Positions 18,149 through 26,301 of a stretch of DNA of 53,627 bases are shown here, one piece after another. The stretch spans positions 1 to 53,627 of the forward strand of contig DGDR01000066.1 of the NCBI GenBank assembly GCA_002385545.1, written 5' to 3'. The position numbers and the translations under genes are program-made. Source of the stretch: Clostridium sp. UBA3947. Its GTDB lineage: Bacteria; Bacillota; Clostridia; Clostridiales; Clostridiaceae. The notes under the pieces were generated by a model. The model did no database searches, was not told the DNA's origin, and worked only from the letters and a program-made list of their open reading frames with translations. How positions within the stretch are numbered: the first letter of the stretch is position 1; every line of letters starts with the position of its first letter.

Positions 18149-19298
18149 ATTTCCATTCAGCTTCTACAGAAGCATTTCTATGATCCATATTAAATCTACT
18201 ACTGTTATAATAATTTCCACCTTTATAAAAGGTAGTATCCACATTAATCCATTGATTGTTCACATATACTTGATTCCATGCATGACTAACCCAGCTTATA
18301 CCATTAAAACCTTCACCAGTAATGAGTCTTACATCTAACCCCACTGCCCTACACATAGCTATATATAAACAAGAATAGTCAAAGCATATACCTTTTCTTT
18401 CATTAAAAGCTACAATAGCCCCTGATTTTACTTTAAAATCATTATTTAGAATTCTTTTTGCCTTTTCATCATCATATTCAATATTTCTTCCAATCCATTC
18501 ATATAATATTTTTGCTTTTTCATCGTCATTTTTAGCTTTACTTACTAATTTTCTAGCAAAATTATCTATAGTGTCATTTGACCGAACACCTTCCTCTAAA
18601 GTTACGCCATTATAATACACCACAGTATCTATGCCAGCAATATTTCTAGAAGCCTCTTTCACTTCTATTTTCATAGAATCATTAATTATATTTGGAATTT
18701 GCCTTGCAACCTTAGAGTTAGCAATAGGAACAATAATATCCTTACAAATATAATTATATATTTTAGAGTTTGATAGATAGTCATTAAACTTACTATTTAT
18801 GTTAGTATAGACCAATATATTAAAAATAACTGATAATACAATTACATAACATATAGCTTTGGGAATTTGAAACACTGCAGACAAAAATCTTTTCAAATGA
18901 TTACTTTTACTCTGCAATGACCTATCCAGACCGTCCAACACTGGAAAAATTATAGCAATATTTAACAAACTAAAGAAGCTTTTTATTAATTCATAAAATA
19001 CCAAAGCCATGATTGGTAAAACTATTAAATACAATAAATAAGGCTTGGCCTCTATATAAGTAATGAAGCCTTCTGGTAAGACTTCATATATTTTTTTGTA
19101 TAGCCCAAAATCATGTTGAAAAAAAATTCTTTTTAAGAAAAAGAGTCCTAAAATTAGTGCTACAATAACACCTATATCTGCTTCCGTTGAAGTTATATTT
19201 TTTTTAAGCTCTACACTAGAAAACCTTTTGAAAAGCCCTAAAAAAATAGGGTATATAAAAGAAATAATAAGGATTAGGGATATGATATTTATCTCCAT
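18147..19298 (-). CDS. Membrane protein with transglutaminase-like cysteine protease domain
   Basis: The protein has 383 residues. The N-terminal half carries about four membrane segments (4-22, 42-58, 88-107, 147-165). The C-terminal part (about 240-383) is a transglutaminase-like domain with a complete triad: C305 (KGICFDYSCLY), H339 (SHAWNQV) and D354 (NVDTTF). By topology the domain is probably outside the membrane, which suggests a peptidase or amidase acting at the envelope, as in other bacterial members; the substrate is unknown. It is the last gene of an operon with an M16 protease and recX, 16 bases after recX, with AGAGGTT before the ATG. Confidence 0.85.
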   Translation of the reverse strand: MEINIISLILIISFIYPIFLGLFKRFSSVELKKNITSTEADIGVIVALILGLFFLKRIFFQHDFGLYKKIYEVLPEGFITYIEAKPYLLYLIVLPIMALVFYELIKSFFSLLNIAIIFPVLDGLDRSLQSKSNHLKRFLSAVFQIPKAICYVIVLSVIFNILVYTNINSKFNDYLSNSKIYNYICKDIIVPIANSKVARQIPNIINDSMKIEVKEASRNIAGIDTVVYYNGVTLEEGVRSNDTIDNFARKLVSKAKNDDEKAKILYEWIGRNIEYDDEKAKRILNNDFKVKSGAIVAFNERKGICFDYSCLYIAMCRAVGLDVRLITGEGFNGISWVSHAWNQVYVNNQWINVDTTFYKGGNYYNSSRFNMDHRNASVEAEWK

Positions 19299-19314
19299 AA
19301 GCTAACCTCTTTCA

Positions 19315-19956
19315 TCAATCATCTAGAGAATAATCTATTACCTTTTCTATAACAGATTTGGATAGTTCCCAGGTATAGCCTTTACTAACTAAAAATCTAA
19401 GCAGCTTCTCATAGATTTTTCTTCTATCTACTTCTCTTTTTATGATTGCTTTATATTTTTTCTCAGCTAACACTCTGGCACTATCCTCTTCACATTCACT
19501 TGTCAAGCTTTCAGTTACACTGTCCACTATACTTTGATTTATGCCTCTTTTTAGCAAATCATACTTTATTTTATTTTTTCCTGAGTTTTTTTGCTTAGCT
19601 TTTATATACATGTCAGCATATTTTCTGTCATCTATAAAATTATACTCCTTCAAAAAGCTAATTACCCTCTTTATAGTTGCTTCATCATATCCTTTGTTAA
19701 TCAATTTATCCTTCATTTCTTTTTCTGTTTTATAGGCTCTCTCTATATACCTTAAGGCCATATTTTTAGCCTTAATATAATTATCATCAGCAATAATTTC
19801 TTTAAGTTCCTCCAGCTGGATAGACTTTTGCTTTTTTAAATCATACTTATAAACAAGCTCTGCATCACAACTAAAGACATATTCATCATCAACATATACA
19901 TTAACTCTATTTTTATTGTTTTTCTGAACCTCAACCTTCGTAATAATATTTTCCAT
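19315..19956 (-). CDS. recX: Recombination regulator RecX
   Basis: RecX binds RecA filaments and modulates strand exchange. The 213-residue product has the family's three three-helix repeats, seen as ALRYIERAYKTEKEMKDKL, VISFLKEYNFIDDRKYADMY and KIKYDLLKRGINQSIVDSV, with an N-terminal beta segment (VNVYVDDEYVFSCD). Length is typical for Firmicutes. GAAGG lies upstream of the ATG. It lies in an operon with an M16 protease (13 bases before) and a transglutaminase gene (16 bases after). recA is not in the window, so its expression is not obviously tied to recA here. Confidence 0.93.
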   Translation of the reverse strand: MENIITKVEVQKNNKNRVNVYVDDEYVFSCDAELVYKYDLKKQKSIQLEELKEIIADDNYIKAKNMALRYIERAYKTEKEMKDKLINKGYDEATIKRVISFLKEYNFIDDRKYADMYIKAKQKNSGKNKIKYDLLKRGINQSIVDSVTESLTSECEEDSARVLAEKKYKAIIKREVDRRKIYEKLLRFLVSKGYTWELSKSVIEKVIDYSLDD

Positions 19957-19969
19957 ATTGATACCTTCT

Positions 19970-21214
19970 TCACTTTTTGGGTTTTAAAATATGTATAGTT
20001 GGTTTGTTGAAAACCTCTTTAGCAACCTGATATATTTCTTCCTTATTAAGCTGTTCTATATTCTTCATATCTTCTATAAATTCATATATACTTTCTCCAT
20101 CTAAGCATTGATGCAAAATATAATTAGCCAAATCTGTAGAATCCTCTAAGGTAGATGCCACTGAGGTTTTCATCACCTTTTTTATCAGGACAAACATATT
20201 GTCATCATTCACCATATTGCCCATTTTTATTTGTTCTATACAATTATCTATAACCTTTATAGTTTCCTTTATCAGTGATTCCTGAACCGCTGTGTATATA
20301 TAGAGAGTTTTTACAGCCTTAGTTGTGTCAAGGTGAGTATATACATCATAAGCTAAGCCTCTCTTTTCTCTTAACTCTCTAAATAATATAGAATTTGCAC
20401 TTTCACCTAGCCTATGATTTAAAATTCTTAATGCTAGTTCCTTTTGCTTATCCAAATTATGAAATGTATATAAATATGTTATAGTGCCTTGCTCAATATT
20501 ACTTTTATAGGTTGTTTTCTTCACATTGATATTTTTCTCTATAACAGGCTTTACTGGTTCAATATTAATACTTTTCCAATGACCAAAAAGCCCTTTAAGC
20601 ATTTCTAATGCAACCTCATGTTCCATAGAGGAAACTAAGGTTATAACACAATTATTGGGTACATAATGCTTAGAATAAAAATCTACTAACTGCTCTCTAG
20701 TAAAGCTATTTATAGCTTCTGCTGTACCTATTACATCATGCTTTAAGGGACTTTCCTTAAAGCCATAATAATTTGTCATTCTAAAGCTATAATCTTCTAT
20801 ATCATCACTAATAGAATTATACTCTGCTAGTATAACTCCCTTTTCCTTAATGATCTCCTCCTCTGGGAAAGTAGAATTAATAAGCATATCCGCTAATAAA
20901 GTTGCTGCATTTTCAATCTCTTCCTCTAGGACAGTTATACTATACACTGTGTTGGTATAATCGGTATAAGCATTATACTCTCCTCCTAAAAATTCCAGTT
21001 CCTGATTTAACACTTGGTTGCTTCTATTTTTAGTGCCTTTAAAAATCATATGTTCTATAAAATGGGATATGCCTCTTTCCTCTGGTCCTTCATATAAGGC
21101 ACCTATTTTTATACCGCATTGTAAAGAAGCTATACTAGTATCTCTTTTTACAGTTATTATCCTTAATCCATTATCTAACTTTATATCCTGTGCATCAAAA
21201 TAAATATACTCCAT
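19970..21214 (-). CDS. M16-family zinc metallopeptidase
   Basis: This pitrilysin/insulinase-type protease has 414 residues from the chosen start. The inverted zinc motif HFIEH is at 51-55 (two His ligands, catalytic Glu) and the third ligand is E131 in EKGVILAEYNS, 76 residues later, as is normal. The C-terminal half has the family's second-domain signature RELREKRGLAYDVYTH. No signal peptide or membrane segment is visible, so it is cytoplasmic or exported by a non-classical route. Two upstream in-frame starts overlap the ribosome binding site (TTGGAGATGA), so the ATG at 21214 with a 6-base spacing was chosen. It is the first gene of the operon with recX and the transglutaminase protein. Confidence 0.92.
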   Translation of the reverse strand: MEYIYFDAQDIKLDNGLRIITVKRDTSIASLQCGIKIGALYEGPEERGISHFIEHMIFKGTKNRSNQVLNQELEFLGGEYNAYTDYTNTVYSITVLEEEIENAATLLADMLINSTFPEEEIIKEKGVILAEYNSISDDIEDYSFRMTNYYGFKESPLKHDVIGTAEAINSFTREQLVDFYSKHYVPNNCVITLVSSMEHEVALEMLKGLFGHWKSINIEPVKPVIEKNINVKKTTYKSNIEQGTITYLYTFHNLDKQKELALRILNHRLGESANSILFRELREKRGLAYDVYTHLDTTKAVKTLYIYTAVQESLIKETIKVIDNCIEQIKMGNMVNDDNMFVLIKKVMKTSVASTLEDSTDLANYILHQCLDGESIYEFIEDMKNIEQLNKEEIYQVAKEVFNKPTIHILKPKK

Positions 21215-21355
21215 ATTCATCTCCAATATTTATATAATTTAGGTTTATATACTCTACTATTTTACTAAATTATATTAATAATTACTATAACATAATAGTA
21301 AAATCACTCTTCACAAAAAGACAAAATACATCAGTTTTTTATGTAATCTTTTTTA

Positions 21356-21384
21356 TTGACTAAAATGATAGGGATTGATATAAT
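21356..21384 (+). promoter_or_regulatory. Sigma-A promoter of queT
   Basis: -35 TTGACT (21356-21361), 17-bp spacer, -10 TATAAT (21379-21384). Transcription would start about 15-20 bases before the preQ1 aptamer. Confidence 0.85.
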
Positions 21385-21408
21385 GTACAGGCATTCTTAT
21401 AGGAATGT

Positions 21409-21451
21409 AGACAGTTCGAAACCATCCTGTCTTAAAACAAAACTAGGGAGG
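21409..21451 (+). ncRNA. PreQ1-I riboswitch controlling queT translation
   Basis: The short aptamer has a P1 stem AGACAG (21409-21414) / CTGTCT (21427-21432) around the loop TTCGAAACCATC. It is followed by the A-rich tail TTAAAACAAAACTAGGG, the hallmark of the class I preQ1 pseudoknot. The tail runs straight into the ribosome binding site GGGAGG (21446-21451). The known mechanism for this arrangement is translational: preQ1 binding pulls the tail into the pseudoknot and hides the ribosome binding site. The adjacent gene is a queuosine-precursor transporter, which fits. Confidence 0.9.
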
Positions 21452-21458
21452 TAAAAAA

Positions 21459-21956
21459 ATGAAATTTTCTATTAAACAACTTGCTATTTCTGCTATGATA
21501 GCAGCAATGTATGTCACGCTAACTTTTGTCTTTTCTTTTATGAGCTATTCAAATGTGCAGTATCGATTAGCAGAAGCACTAACTATCCTGCCAATTTACT
21601 CACCTATTTATATTCTAGGTTTATTTATTGGTTGTATATTAGCTAATTTACAAAGTCCTTTAGGTCCAATAGATATAATTATCGGATCACTAACTACTCT
21701 TGTAGCATCAACTATAACCTATTTTATTGGAAAGAGCAATTTTAAGTATAAAACTTTTCTTATTCCTCTTCCAACTGTTATTTTAAATGCTCTTGTGGTA
21801 GGAGTTGAATTGCACCTAATGTTAAATCTTCCACTGGCTTTAAATATTATTCAAGTTGGCTGGGGAGAATTTGTATGTGCTTATATTTTAGGAATATTAT
21901 TAATGAAATTTATAGAAAGCAAAAAATTCCTGAAAAACATTCTTACACAAAATTAA
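21459..21956 (+). CDS. queT: Queuosine precursor ECF transporter substrate-binding subunit QueT
   Basis: This 165-residue integral membrane protein has about five to six hydrophobic helices and no soluble domain. It matches the QueT family (S component of an energy-coupling-factor transporter), with the typical N-terminus IKQLAISAMIAAMYVTLT and the SNVQYRLAEALTILP segment. It is expected to import preQ0/preQ1 or queuine with a shared ECF module encoded elsewhere. The preQ1-I riboswitch immediately upstream provides independent support. The GGGAGG ribosome binding site is part of that riboswitch. The gene is monocistronic and ends in a perfect 18-bp inverted-repeat terminator. Confidence 0.95.
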   Translation: MKFSIKQLAISAMIAAMYVTLTFVFSFMSYSNVQYRLAEALTILPIYSPIYILGLFIGCILANLQSPLGPIDIIIGSLTTLVASTITYFIGKSNFKYKTFLIPLPTVILNALVVGVELHLMLNLPLALNIIQVGWGEFVCAYILGILLMKFIESKKFLKNILTQN

Positions 21957-21997
21957 CATATAAAAAACAGCTTGTAGTGCAAGCTGTTTTTTATATG
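21957..21997. terminator. Bidirectional terminator between queT and rubredoxin
   Basis: A perfect 18-bp inverted repeat (21957-21974 and 21980-21997, core AAAACAGCTTG / CAAGCTGTTTT) has a 5-base loop and A/T tracts on both sides. It can therefore stop transcripts from queT (plus) and from rubredoxin (minus). Confidence 0.9.
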
Positions 21998-22007
21998 TTT
22001 TATGTTT

Positions 22008-22172
22008 TTATTCCTCAACTTCCTCAAATTGATCCTTACCAACACCGCAAAGTGGGCAAAGCCAATCTTCTGGAACATCTTCCCATGCTGTTCCTGGTGC
22101 TACACCGTTATCTGGATCTCCTTCTGCTGGATCATAGATATATCCACATGCTAAACATACATACTTCTTCAT
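22008..22172 (-). CDS. Rubredoxin
   Basis: This 54-residue one-electron carrier has a single iron bound by four cysteines. Reading the minus strand gives MKKYVCLACGYIYDPAEGD... with the ligand pairs CLACG (C6, C9) and CPLCG (C39, C42), and the conserved Tyr/Trp core (YIYD, TAWEDVPEDW). Length and both knuckles are exactly those of clostridial rubredoxins. AAGGAGAG precedes the ATG. In anaerobes it usually passes electrons to oxygen- or peroxide-detoxifying enzymes, but no such partner lies beside it here. It is monocistronic, bounded by a bidirectional terminator. The 298-bp region to the next gene (22173-22470) holds a plus-strand promoter, TGCAT repeats and no further gene. Confidence 0.97.
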   Translation of the reverse strand: MKKYVCLACGYIYDPAEGDPDNGVAPGTAWEDVPEDWLCPLCGVGKDQFEEVEE

Positions 22173-22385
22173 AGTAATTCTCTCCTTTTATTTTTATAAT
22201 ATTATGTATAATATAATTTATACATTAATTATATTATATCCCATAGATTTAATCTAGTACTTTTTCCATTGATTTCTTTAATTATTATCTTCATTTTACC
22301 TAGTGCATATTCATAGAAGCTAACCATAAAAATTGTTATATATATCCATTTTCATTACAAAACAGAATAATGATGCAAATAAACA

Positions 22386-22414
22386 TTAACAAAACTGCAT
22401 GAATGTGATAAGAT
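22386..22414 (+). promoter_or_regulatory. Probable promoter of the DeoR-aminotransferase cassette
   Basis: -35 TTAACA (22386-22391), 17-bp spacer, -10 TAAGAT (22409-22414). TGCA-containing motifs recur around it (ATGCA near 22374, TGCAT near 22396 and 22420, ATGCAT near 22437) and could be operator half-sites for the autogenous DeoR-type regulator; that part is inference. Confidence 0.6.
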
Positions 22415-22470
22415 TGTATTGCATGCTTATATTTATATGCATCTCTATATTTGAAAGGAGTTAGCTACTC

Positions 22471-23277
22471 ATGTTCGCTGAAGAACGAAGAAATTCTATA
22501 CTAACTAAGGTTAAAACCTTTGGCCGAGTGTTAGCTAAAGACTTGGCAGAAGAGTATCAGGTTTCTATTGATACTATTCGAAGAGATTTAACTTACATGG
22601 AGGAAAAGGGATTATTAAAAAGAACTCACGGCGGAGCTATATCACTTCCAAAAGTTAGACGTTTGCCTGTAGAAAATAAAATAAGATATAGCGAAGGAAC
22701 TATACACCAAAATGCTGTAGCCAGATTATGTTCAAATTATATTGAAGCTGGTGATACTGTTTTTATTGGTGGAGCAAGTATACATTATGTTTTGCTCAAG
22801 TATCTTCCTAGAGATAAGGAATATACTATAGTTACTAATTGTCTTACCATAGCAGAAAAGCTAAAGGATTTTGATAATATCGAAACTTACATAGTCTGCG
22901 GCAAGGTAAAAAGCCCAGAGGGCATGGTAGATGCTTTCGCTGTTGAATTTATAAAAAATTTACGGATTGATACCGCCTTTTTAACAGGAGGAGGAATCTC
23001 CGCTGAACATGGCTTAAGCAGTTCTACACCAGAAGGAGCTATTTTTCATAGAACGGTATCCTCCATATCTCATAAGCGAATTTGCTTAGCTAATTTTGAT
23101 AAAATTGGAGCAGAATACTTCACTAAAACTGTTAATTTACGAGATATTGATATTCTTATTACAGATTGGGAAGCAGCGGTAGATGAAATTGATATGATTC
23201 GTCAGCAAGGAGTCAAAGTATTAGTTGCTCAAGACCCCAATTTAAGTAAAAAAAATTCAGGAGGAATTAAATTATGA
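22471..23277 (+). CDS. DeoR-family transcriptional regulator
   Basis: This 268-residue regulator has the classical DeoR layout. The N-terminal winged helix (about 1-57) includes RRNSILTKVKTFGRVLAKDLAEEY and the recognition helix VSIDTIRRDLTYMEEKGLLKRTHGG. A C-terminal sugar-phosphate-binding domain follows with GDTVFIGGAS, TIVTNCL and AFLTGGGIS motifs. Such proteins usually repress sugar genes and respond to a phosphorylated sugar. It is the first gene of a three-gene run and overlaps the next gene by 4 bases (ATGA), so it probably regulates the two downstream aminotransferases and itself. The effector cannot be predicted. Confidence 0.92.
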   Translation: MFAEERRNSILTKVKTFGRVLAKDLAEEYQVSIDTIRRDLTYMEEKGLLKRTHGGAISLPKVRRLPVENKIRYSEGTIHQNAVARLCSNYIEAGDTVFIGGASIHYVLLKYLPRDKEYTIVTNCLTIAEKLKDFDNIETYIVCGKVKSPEGMVDAFAVEFIKNLRIDTAFLTGGGISAEHGLSSSTPEGAIFHRTVSSISHKRICLANFDKIGAEYFTKTVNLRDIDILITDWEAAVDEIDMIRQQGVKVLVAQDPNLSKKNSGGIKL

Positions 23278-24395
23278 AGGTTAACTTTTACAGTTCACAA
23301 AGGGAATACTTGGAGAAAAAAGATGAATTTCAGGCGGCCATACAAGCTGTTATTGAAAAAGGAAACTTTATTCTTGGAGAACAGGTAGCTAACTTAGAAA
23401 GAAGCATTGAAGACTATACTGGTGCAAAACATGCCATTGGTGTTGCTTCAGGCACAGATGCTTTGGTTATTGCTGCTGATATACTAGGCTTCAAGAACGG
23501 GAAAGAAATAATTACTTCTCCTTTCACCTTCTTGGCATCGGCCTCTTGTATTATTAGGCATAAAGGAAAGCCGGTTTTTGTTGATATAGACGAAGAAACC
23601 TTTTCTATAAATGTAGATCAGATAGAAGAAAAAATAACTTCAAACACTGTTGGAATATTACCTATCCATTTATTTGACCAAATGGCTAATATGGATAAAA
23701 TAATGGATATAGCCAGCAAATATGACTTGAGGGTTTTAGAGGATGCTGCAGAAGCTTTTGGTATGCGATGGAACGGTAAGGATAATCAAAGCAAACATGC
23801 TGGTACTATTGGAGATTTTGGGGTATTCTCCTTCTTCCCCACTAAAACTCTTGGTGGTTATGGCGATGGTGGTATGATAGTAACTAATAATGATGAACTA
23901 GCAAAGCTTGCAAAAAGCTATAGGGTTCATGGGGCTTCAAAGAAATATCATTATGACTATATTGGCTACAACTCTCGTTTAGATACACTGCAAGCAGCTA
24001 TACTATCCGTCAAGCTTAAATACATTGATGAAGCAATTAAGAAAAGAGAAAAAGTTGCCAAATTATATATGGAAGGTCTAAAGGATATTGAAGGTGTTCG
24101 CTTACCTAAGCTAAAAGGAAATCAAAAGCAAGTATTCTATGTCTTTAACATATTAGCAGAAAATAGAGATGGCCTTGCAGAACACTTATCCAAAAATGAG
24201 ATAGGCTATAGCATTTACTATCCAATGCCTTTACATTTACAGAAGGCTTTCCAATATCTTGGCTATAAAAAGGGTGCTTTCCCAGTAGCAGAAAAGGTAT
24301 CAGAATCTATCATCGCCCTTCCTATTTATCCTGAAATTAGCCAAGAGGAAATTGAATATGTATGCCAAACTATAAAAAGCTTTTATAAAAAATAA
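23274..24395 (+). CDS. DegT/DnrJ/EryC1/StrS-family sugar aminotransferase (first copy)
   Basis: This PLP-dependent enzyme family converts keto-sugar nucleotides to amino sugars. The 373-residue product has the family features: GTDALVIA near 60-67, EDAAEAFG with D157 contacting the PLP ring nitrogen, and the Schiff-base lysine K191 in FFPTKTLGGYGDGG. It most resembles the branch acting on 3-keto sugar nucleotides, but the substrate is not assignable. The start ATG overlaps the DeoR stop. No sugar dehydratase, epimerase or glycosyltransferase is nearby. The second aminotransferase follows after 30 bases; the two are different subfamilies rather than a recent duplication. Confidence 0.9.
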   Translation: MKVNFYSSQREYLEKKDEFQAAIQAVIEKGNFILGEQVANLERSIEDYTGAKHAIGVASGTDALVIAADILGFKNGKEIITSPFTFLASASCIIRHKGKPVFVDIDEETFSINVDQIEEKITSNTVGILPIHLFDQMANMDKIMDIASKYDLRVLEDAAEAFGMRWNGKDNQSKHAGTIGDFGVFSFFPTKTLGGYGDGGMIVTNNDELAKLAKSYRVHGASKKYHYDYIGYNSRLDTLQAAILSVKLKYIDEAIKKREKVAKLYMEGLKDIEGVRLPKLKGNQKQVFYVFNILAENRDGLAEHLSKNEIGYSIYYPMPLHLQKAFQYLGYKKGAFPVAEKVSESIIALPIYPEISQEEIEYVCQTIKSFYKK

Positions 24396-24425
24396 TAAAT
24401 TGAAAGTTAGAAAGAAGGTTATGAT

Positions 24426-25592
24426 ATGACCAATAAAAAAATTCCTTTTTCACCACCTGATATAACTCAATCAGAAATAGATGCGGTGGTTGAAGTGTTA
24501 AAATCTGGTTGGATAACTTCTGGACCAAAGACCGCCGAGTTCGAAAAGAAGCTAGCTGCTTATAGTGAAGCTAATTACGGTGTTGCCTTAAATAGTGCCA
24601 CTGCAGGCTTAGAGCTAATTCTTAAGGTAATGAATGTTGGCCCTGGCGATGAGGTAATAACGACTCCTTATACCTACGCTGCTACCTCTAATGTTCTAAT
24701 CCATAGAGGTATAAAACCAACTTTTGTTGATGTAAAAAAAGATCATTTCCATATTGACGAGGAAAAAATATATCATGCTATAACACCTAAAACAAAAGCT
24801 ATTATCACCGTTGATATAGGTGGTTACCCTGTTGATTACGATTCAGTTAAGGCTGTGTTAAAAGCTAAAAATCGAGAAGATATTATTCTTATTTCAGATT
24901 CAGCCCATTCCTTTGGGGCTAAATATAAAGGCCAAAAAGTAGGTAATCAGTTTGATTTTCATGTATTTTCTTATCACGCTGTAAAAAACCTAACAACTGC
25001 CGAAGGTGGTGCCATAACCTATAATAATAACAACTTTAAAGGTAAGGAAGACTTATATAAGGAATTTAAATATACTTCCTTACATGGGCAAACCAAAGAT
25101 GCTCTCTCAAAAATGAAGGCTGGAGCCTGGAAATATGACATAGTAACCGATGGTTTTAAGTCAAACATGACAGACATAATGGCGGCTATTGGCCTTGTAC
25201 AATTAACCCGATATGATGAAATGATAGAAAAAAGAAGGGCCCTTTTTAACGTGTACAGTGAGATTCTTAGCAAGCATGACTGGGCTATTATTCCGCCAAG
25301 TAAAACAGAGGATACAGAAACCTGCTATCATTTATACACCTTAAGGTTAAGAGATTGCACTGAATCTAAACGTGATGAAGTAATTCAAAAACTAGCGGAA
25401 AAGGATATTGCCGCCAATGTTCATTTCACTCCACTGCCTATGTTTACATTATATAAAAACTTAGGCTATAAAATTGAAGATTATCCAAATGCATATGCTC
25501 AATATGCTAATGAGATTAGCTTACCATTATACTCTACCCTCACTTTAGAGGATGCTGCTTATGTTGCCAATGAGCTTGTAAAACTTATTTAA
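24426..25592 (+). CDS. DegT/DnrJ/EryC1/StrS-family aminotransferase (second copy)
   Basis: This 388-residue PLP enzyme is of the same fold as its neighbour but clearly divergent from it. It opens with IPFSPPDITQSEIDAVVEVL and SGWITSGPKTAEFEKK, the pattern of 4-keto sugar-nucleotide aminotransferases (ArnB/PseC-like). The cofactor residues are D158 and H161 in SDSAHSFG and the Schiff-base lysine K187 in SYHAVKNLTTAEGG. It follows the first aminotransferase by 30 bases, with GAAGG as ribosome binding site, and ends in a strong terminator. The pair would make two different amino groups, or amino sugars, from a nucleotide sugar supplied elsewhere; this is inference. Confidence 0.9.
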   Translation: MTNKKIPFSPPDITQSEIDAVVEVLKSGWITSGPKTAEFEKKLAAYSEANYGVALNSATAGLELILKVMNVGPGDEVITTPYTYAATSNVLIHRGIKPTFVDVKKDHFHIDEEKIYHAITPKTKAIITVDIGGYPVDYDSVKAVLKAKNREDIILISDSAHSFGAKYKGQKVGNQFDFHVFSYHAVKNLTTAEGGAITYNNNNFKGKEDLYKEFKYTSLHGQTKDALSKMKAGAWKYDIVTDGFKSNMTDIMAAIGLVQLTRYDEMIEKRRALFNVYSEILSKHDWAIIPPSKTEDTETCYHLYTLRLRDCTESKRDEVIQKLAEKDIAANVHFTPLPMFTLYKNLGYKIEDYPNAYAQYANEISLPLYSTLTLEDAAYVANELVKLI

Positions 25593-25599
25593 TAAAAAA

Positions 25600-25647
25600 G
25601 CTGTTGCTCAACAATATATTTTTAATGATTGGGCAACAGCATTTTTA
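25600..25647. terminator. Terminator after the aminotransferase cassette
   Basis: A 12-bp stem with one G-T pair joins GCTGTTGCTCAA (25600-25611) to TTGGGCAACAGC (25629-25640) and is followed by ATTTTTAT. A run of A before the stem makes it usable in the minus direction as well, for the convergent CheX-like gene. Confidence 0.85.
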
Positions 25648-25720
25648 TATCAATAGCATAAAAATAAGGTGGTCACAAGTACTTACTTTAGTAACCTTGC
25701 AACACACCCTCTTAAGTTTA

Positions 25721-26188
25721 CTAATTCTCTAAATAGCTTACGTCAATCTGTAAGGATTCTCCTCCATGAAAATTAAGCGGTATACATACTGTTAAGGATT
25801 TAGTTGGAGTTAGCTGTATATTTTCTCCTGTCAAAACTGTCGGTGGGGTTATATCAATGCATATACTATTTTGATAAAAAATACTTGCTGTATGACCTAA
25901 AATCATATTTGCCAGCTCAGCAATAGCACTCTTAGATATTTCGTCCAATTCATTTACTGGCATGCCATACATCATAGCAGAAGCTATTGATAATGCTAGA
26001 TTTTTGGATAGTGAAAGAACCACATTTCCACTTATTTTACCTGTTAATCCGATTAAAATTACAACTCCATCACTGCTATAAGAATTATTTTTCACAAAAA
26101 TCTTTCCAATAGTAGGATTAAAATTTGTTGTTTGATTAATTACTTGTAAACTTGCTTCTATAAAAGGATTAATGTACTCAACCTTCAA
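25721..26188 (-). CDS. CheX-like CheY-P phosphatase
   Basis: The 155-residue product belongs to the CheC/CheX/FliY fold that dephosphorylates CheY-P. The active-site motif E-x2-N is present as E91 and N94 in AIAELANMILGHTA, and a single such helix in a short protein favours CheX over CheC. The start is TTG at 26188 with GGGGGAT 8 bases upstream; the ATG inside that ribosome binding site is out of frame. It has its own consensus promoter and no chemotaxis neighbours, so it may act on a response regulator encoded elsewhere. Function beyond phosphatase fold is inferred. Confidence 0.82.
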   Translation of the reverse strand: MKVEYINPFIEASLQVINQTTNFNPTIGKIFVKNNSYSSDGVVILIGLTGKISGNVVLSLSKNLALSIASAMMYGMPVNELDEISKSAIAELANMILGHTASIFYQNSICIDITPPTVLTGENIQLTPTKSLTVCIPLNFHGGESLQIDVSYLEN

Positions 26189-26272
26189 TTATGGCATCCC
26201 CCATTTCTTAAACCACCAGATGTAAAGACAGTTATAAAATTTATACGCTGAAATCGTTTACTGATTGTATTT

Positions 26273-26301
26273 ATTATATAAAATTTTAGACTTGTTGTCA
26301 A
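26273..26301 (-). promoter_or_regulatory. Consensus sigma-A promoter of the CheX-like gene
   Basis: Minus-strand -35 TTGACA (26296-26301), 17-bp spacer, -10 TATAAT (26273-26278). This is an exact consensus promoter, strong for an orphan gene, with a leader of about 80 bases. Confidence 0.88.

Noticed and set aside
21875..22174. Plus-strand open frame of 99 codons after queT
   Set aside because: It overlaps the end of queT, runs through the terminator and over the rubredoxin gene on the opposite strand.
23274..25592. Recent tandem duplication of one aminotransferase
   Set aside because: The two proteins differ throughout, including around the PLP lysine, and belong to different subfamilies.
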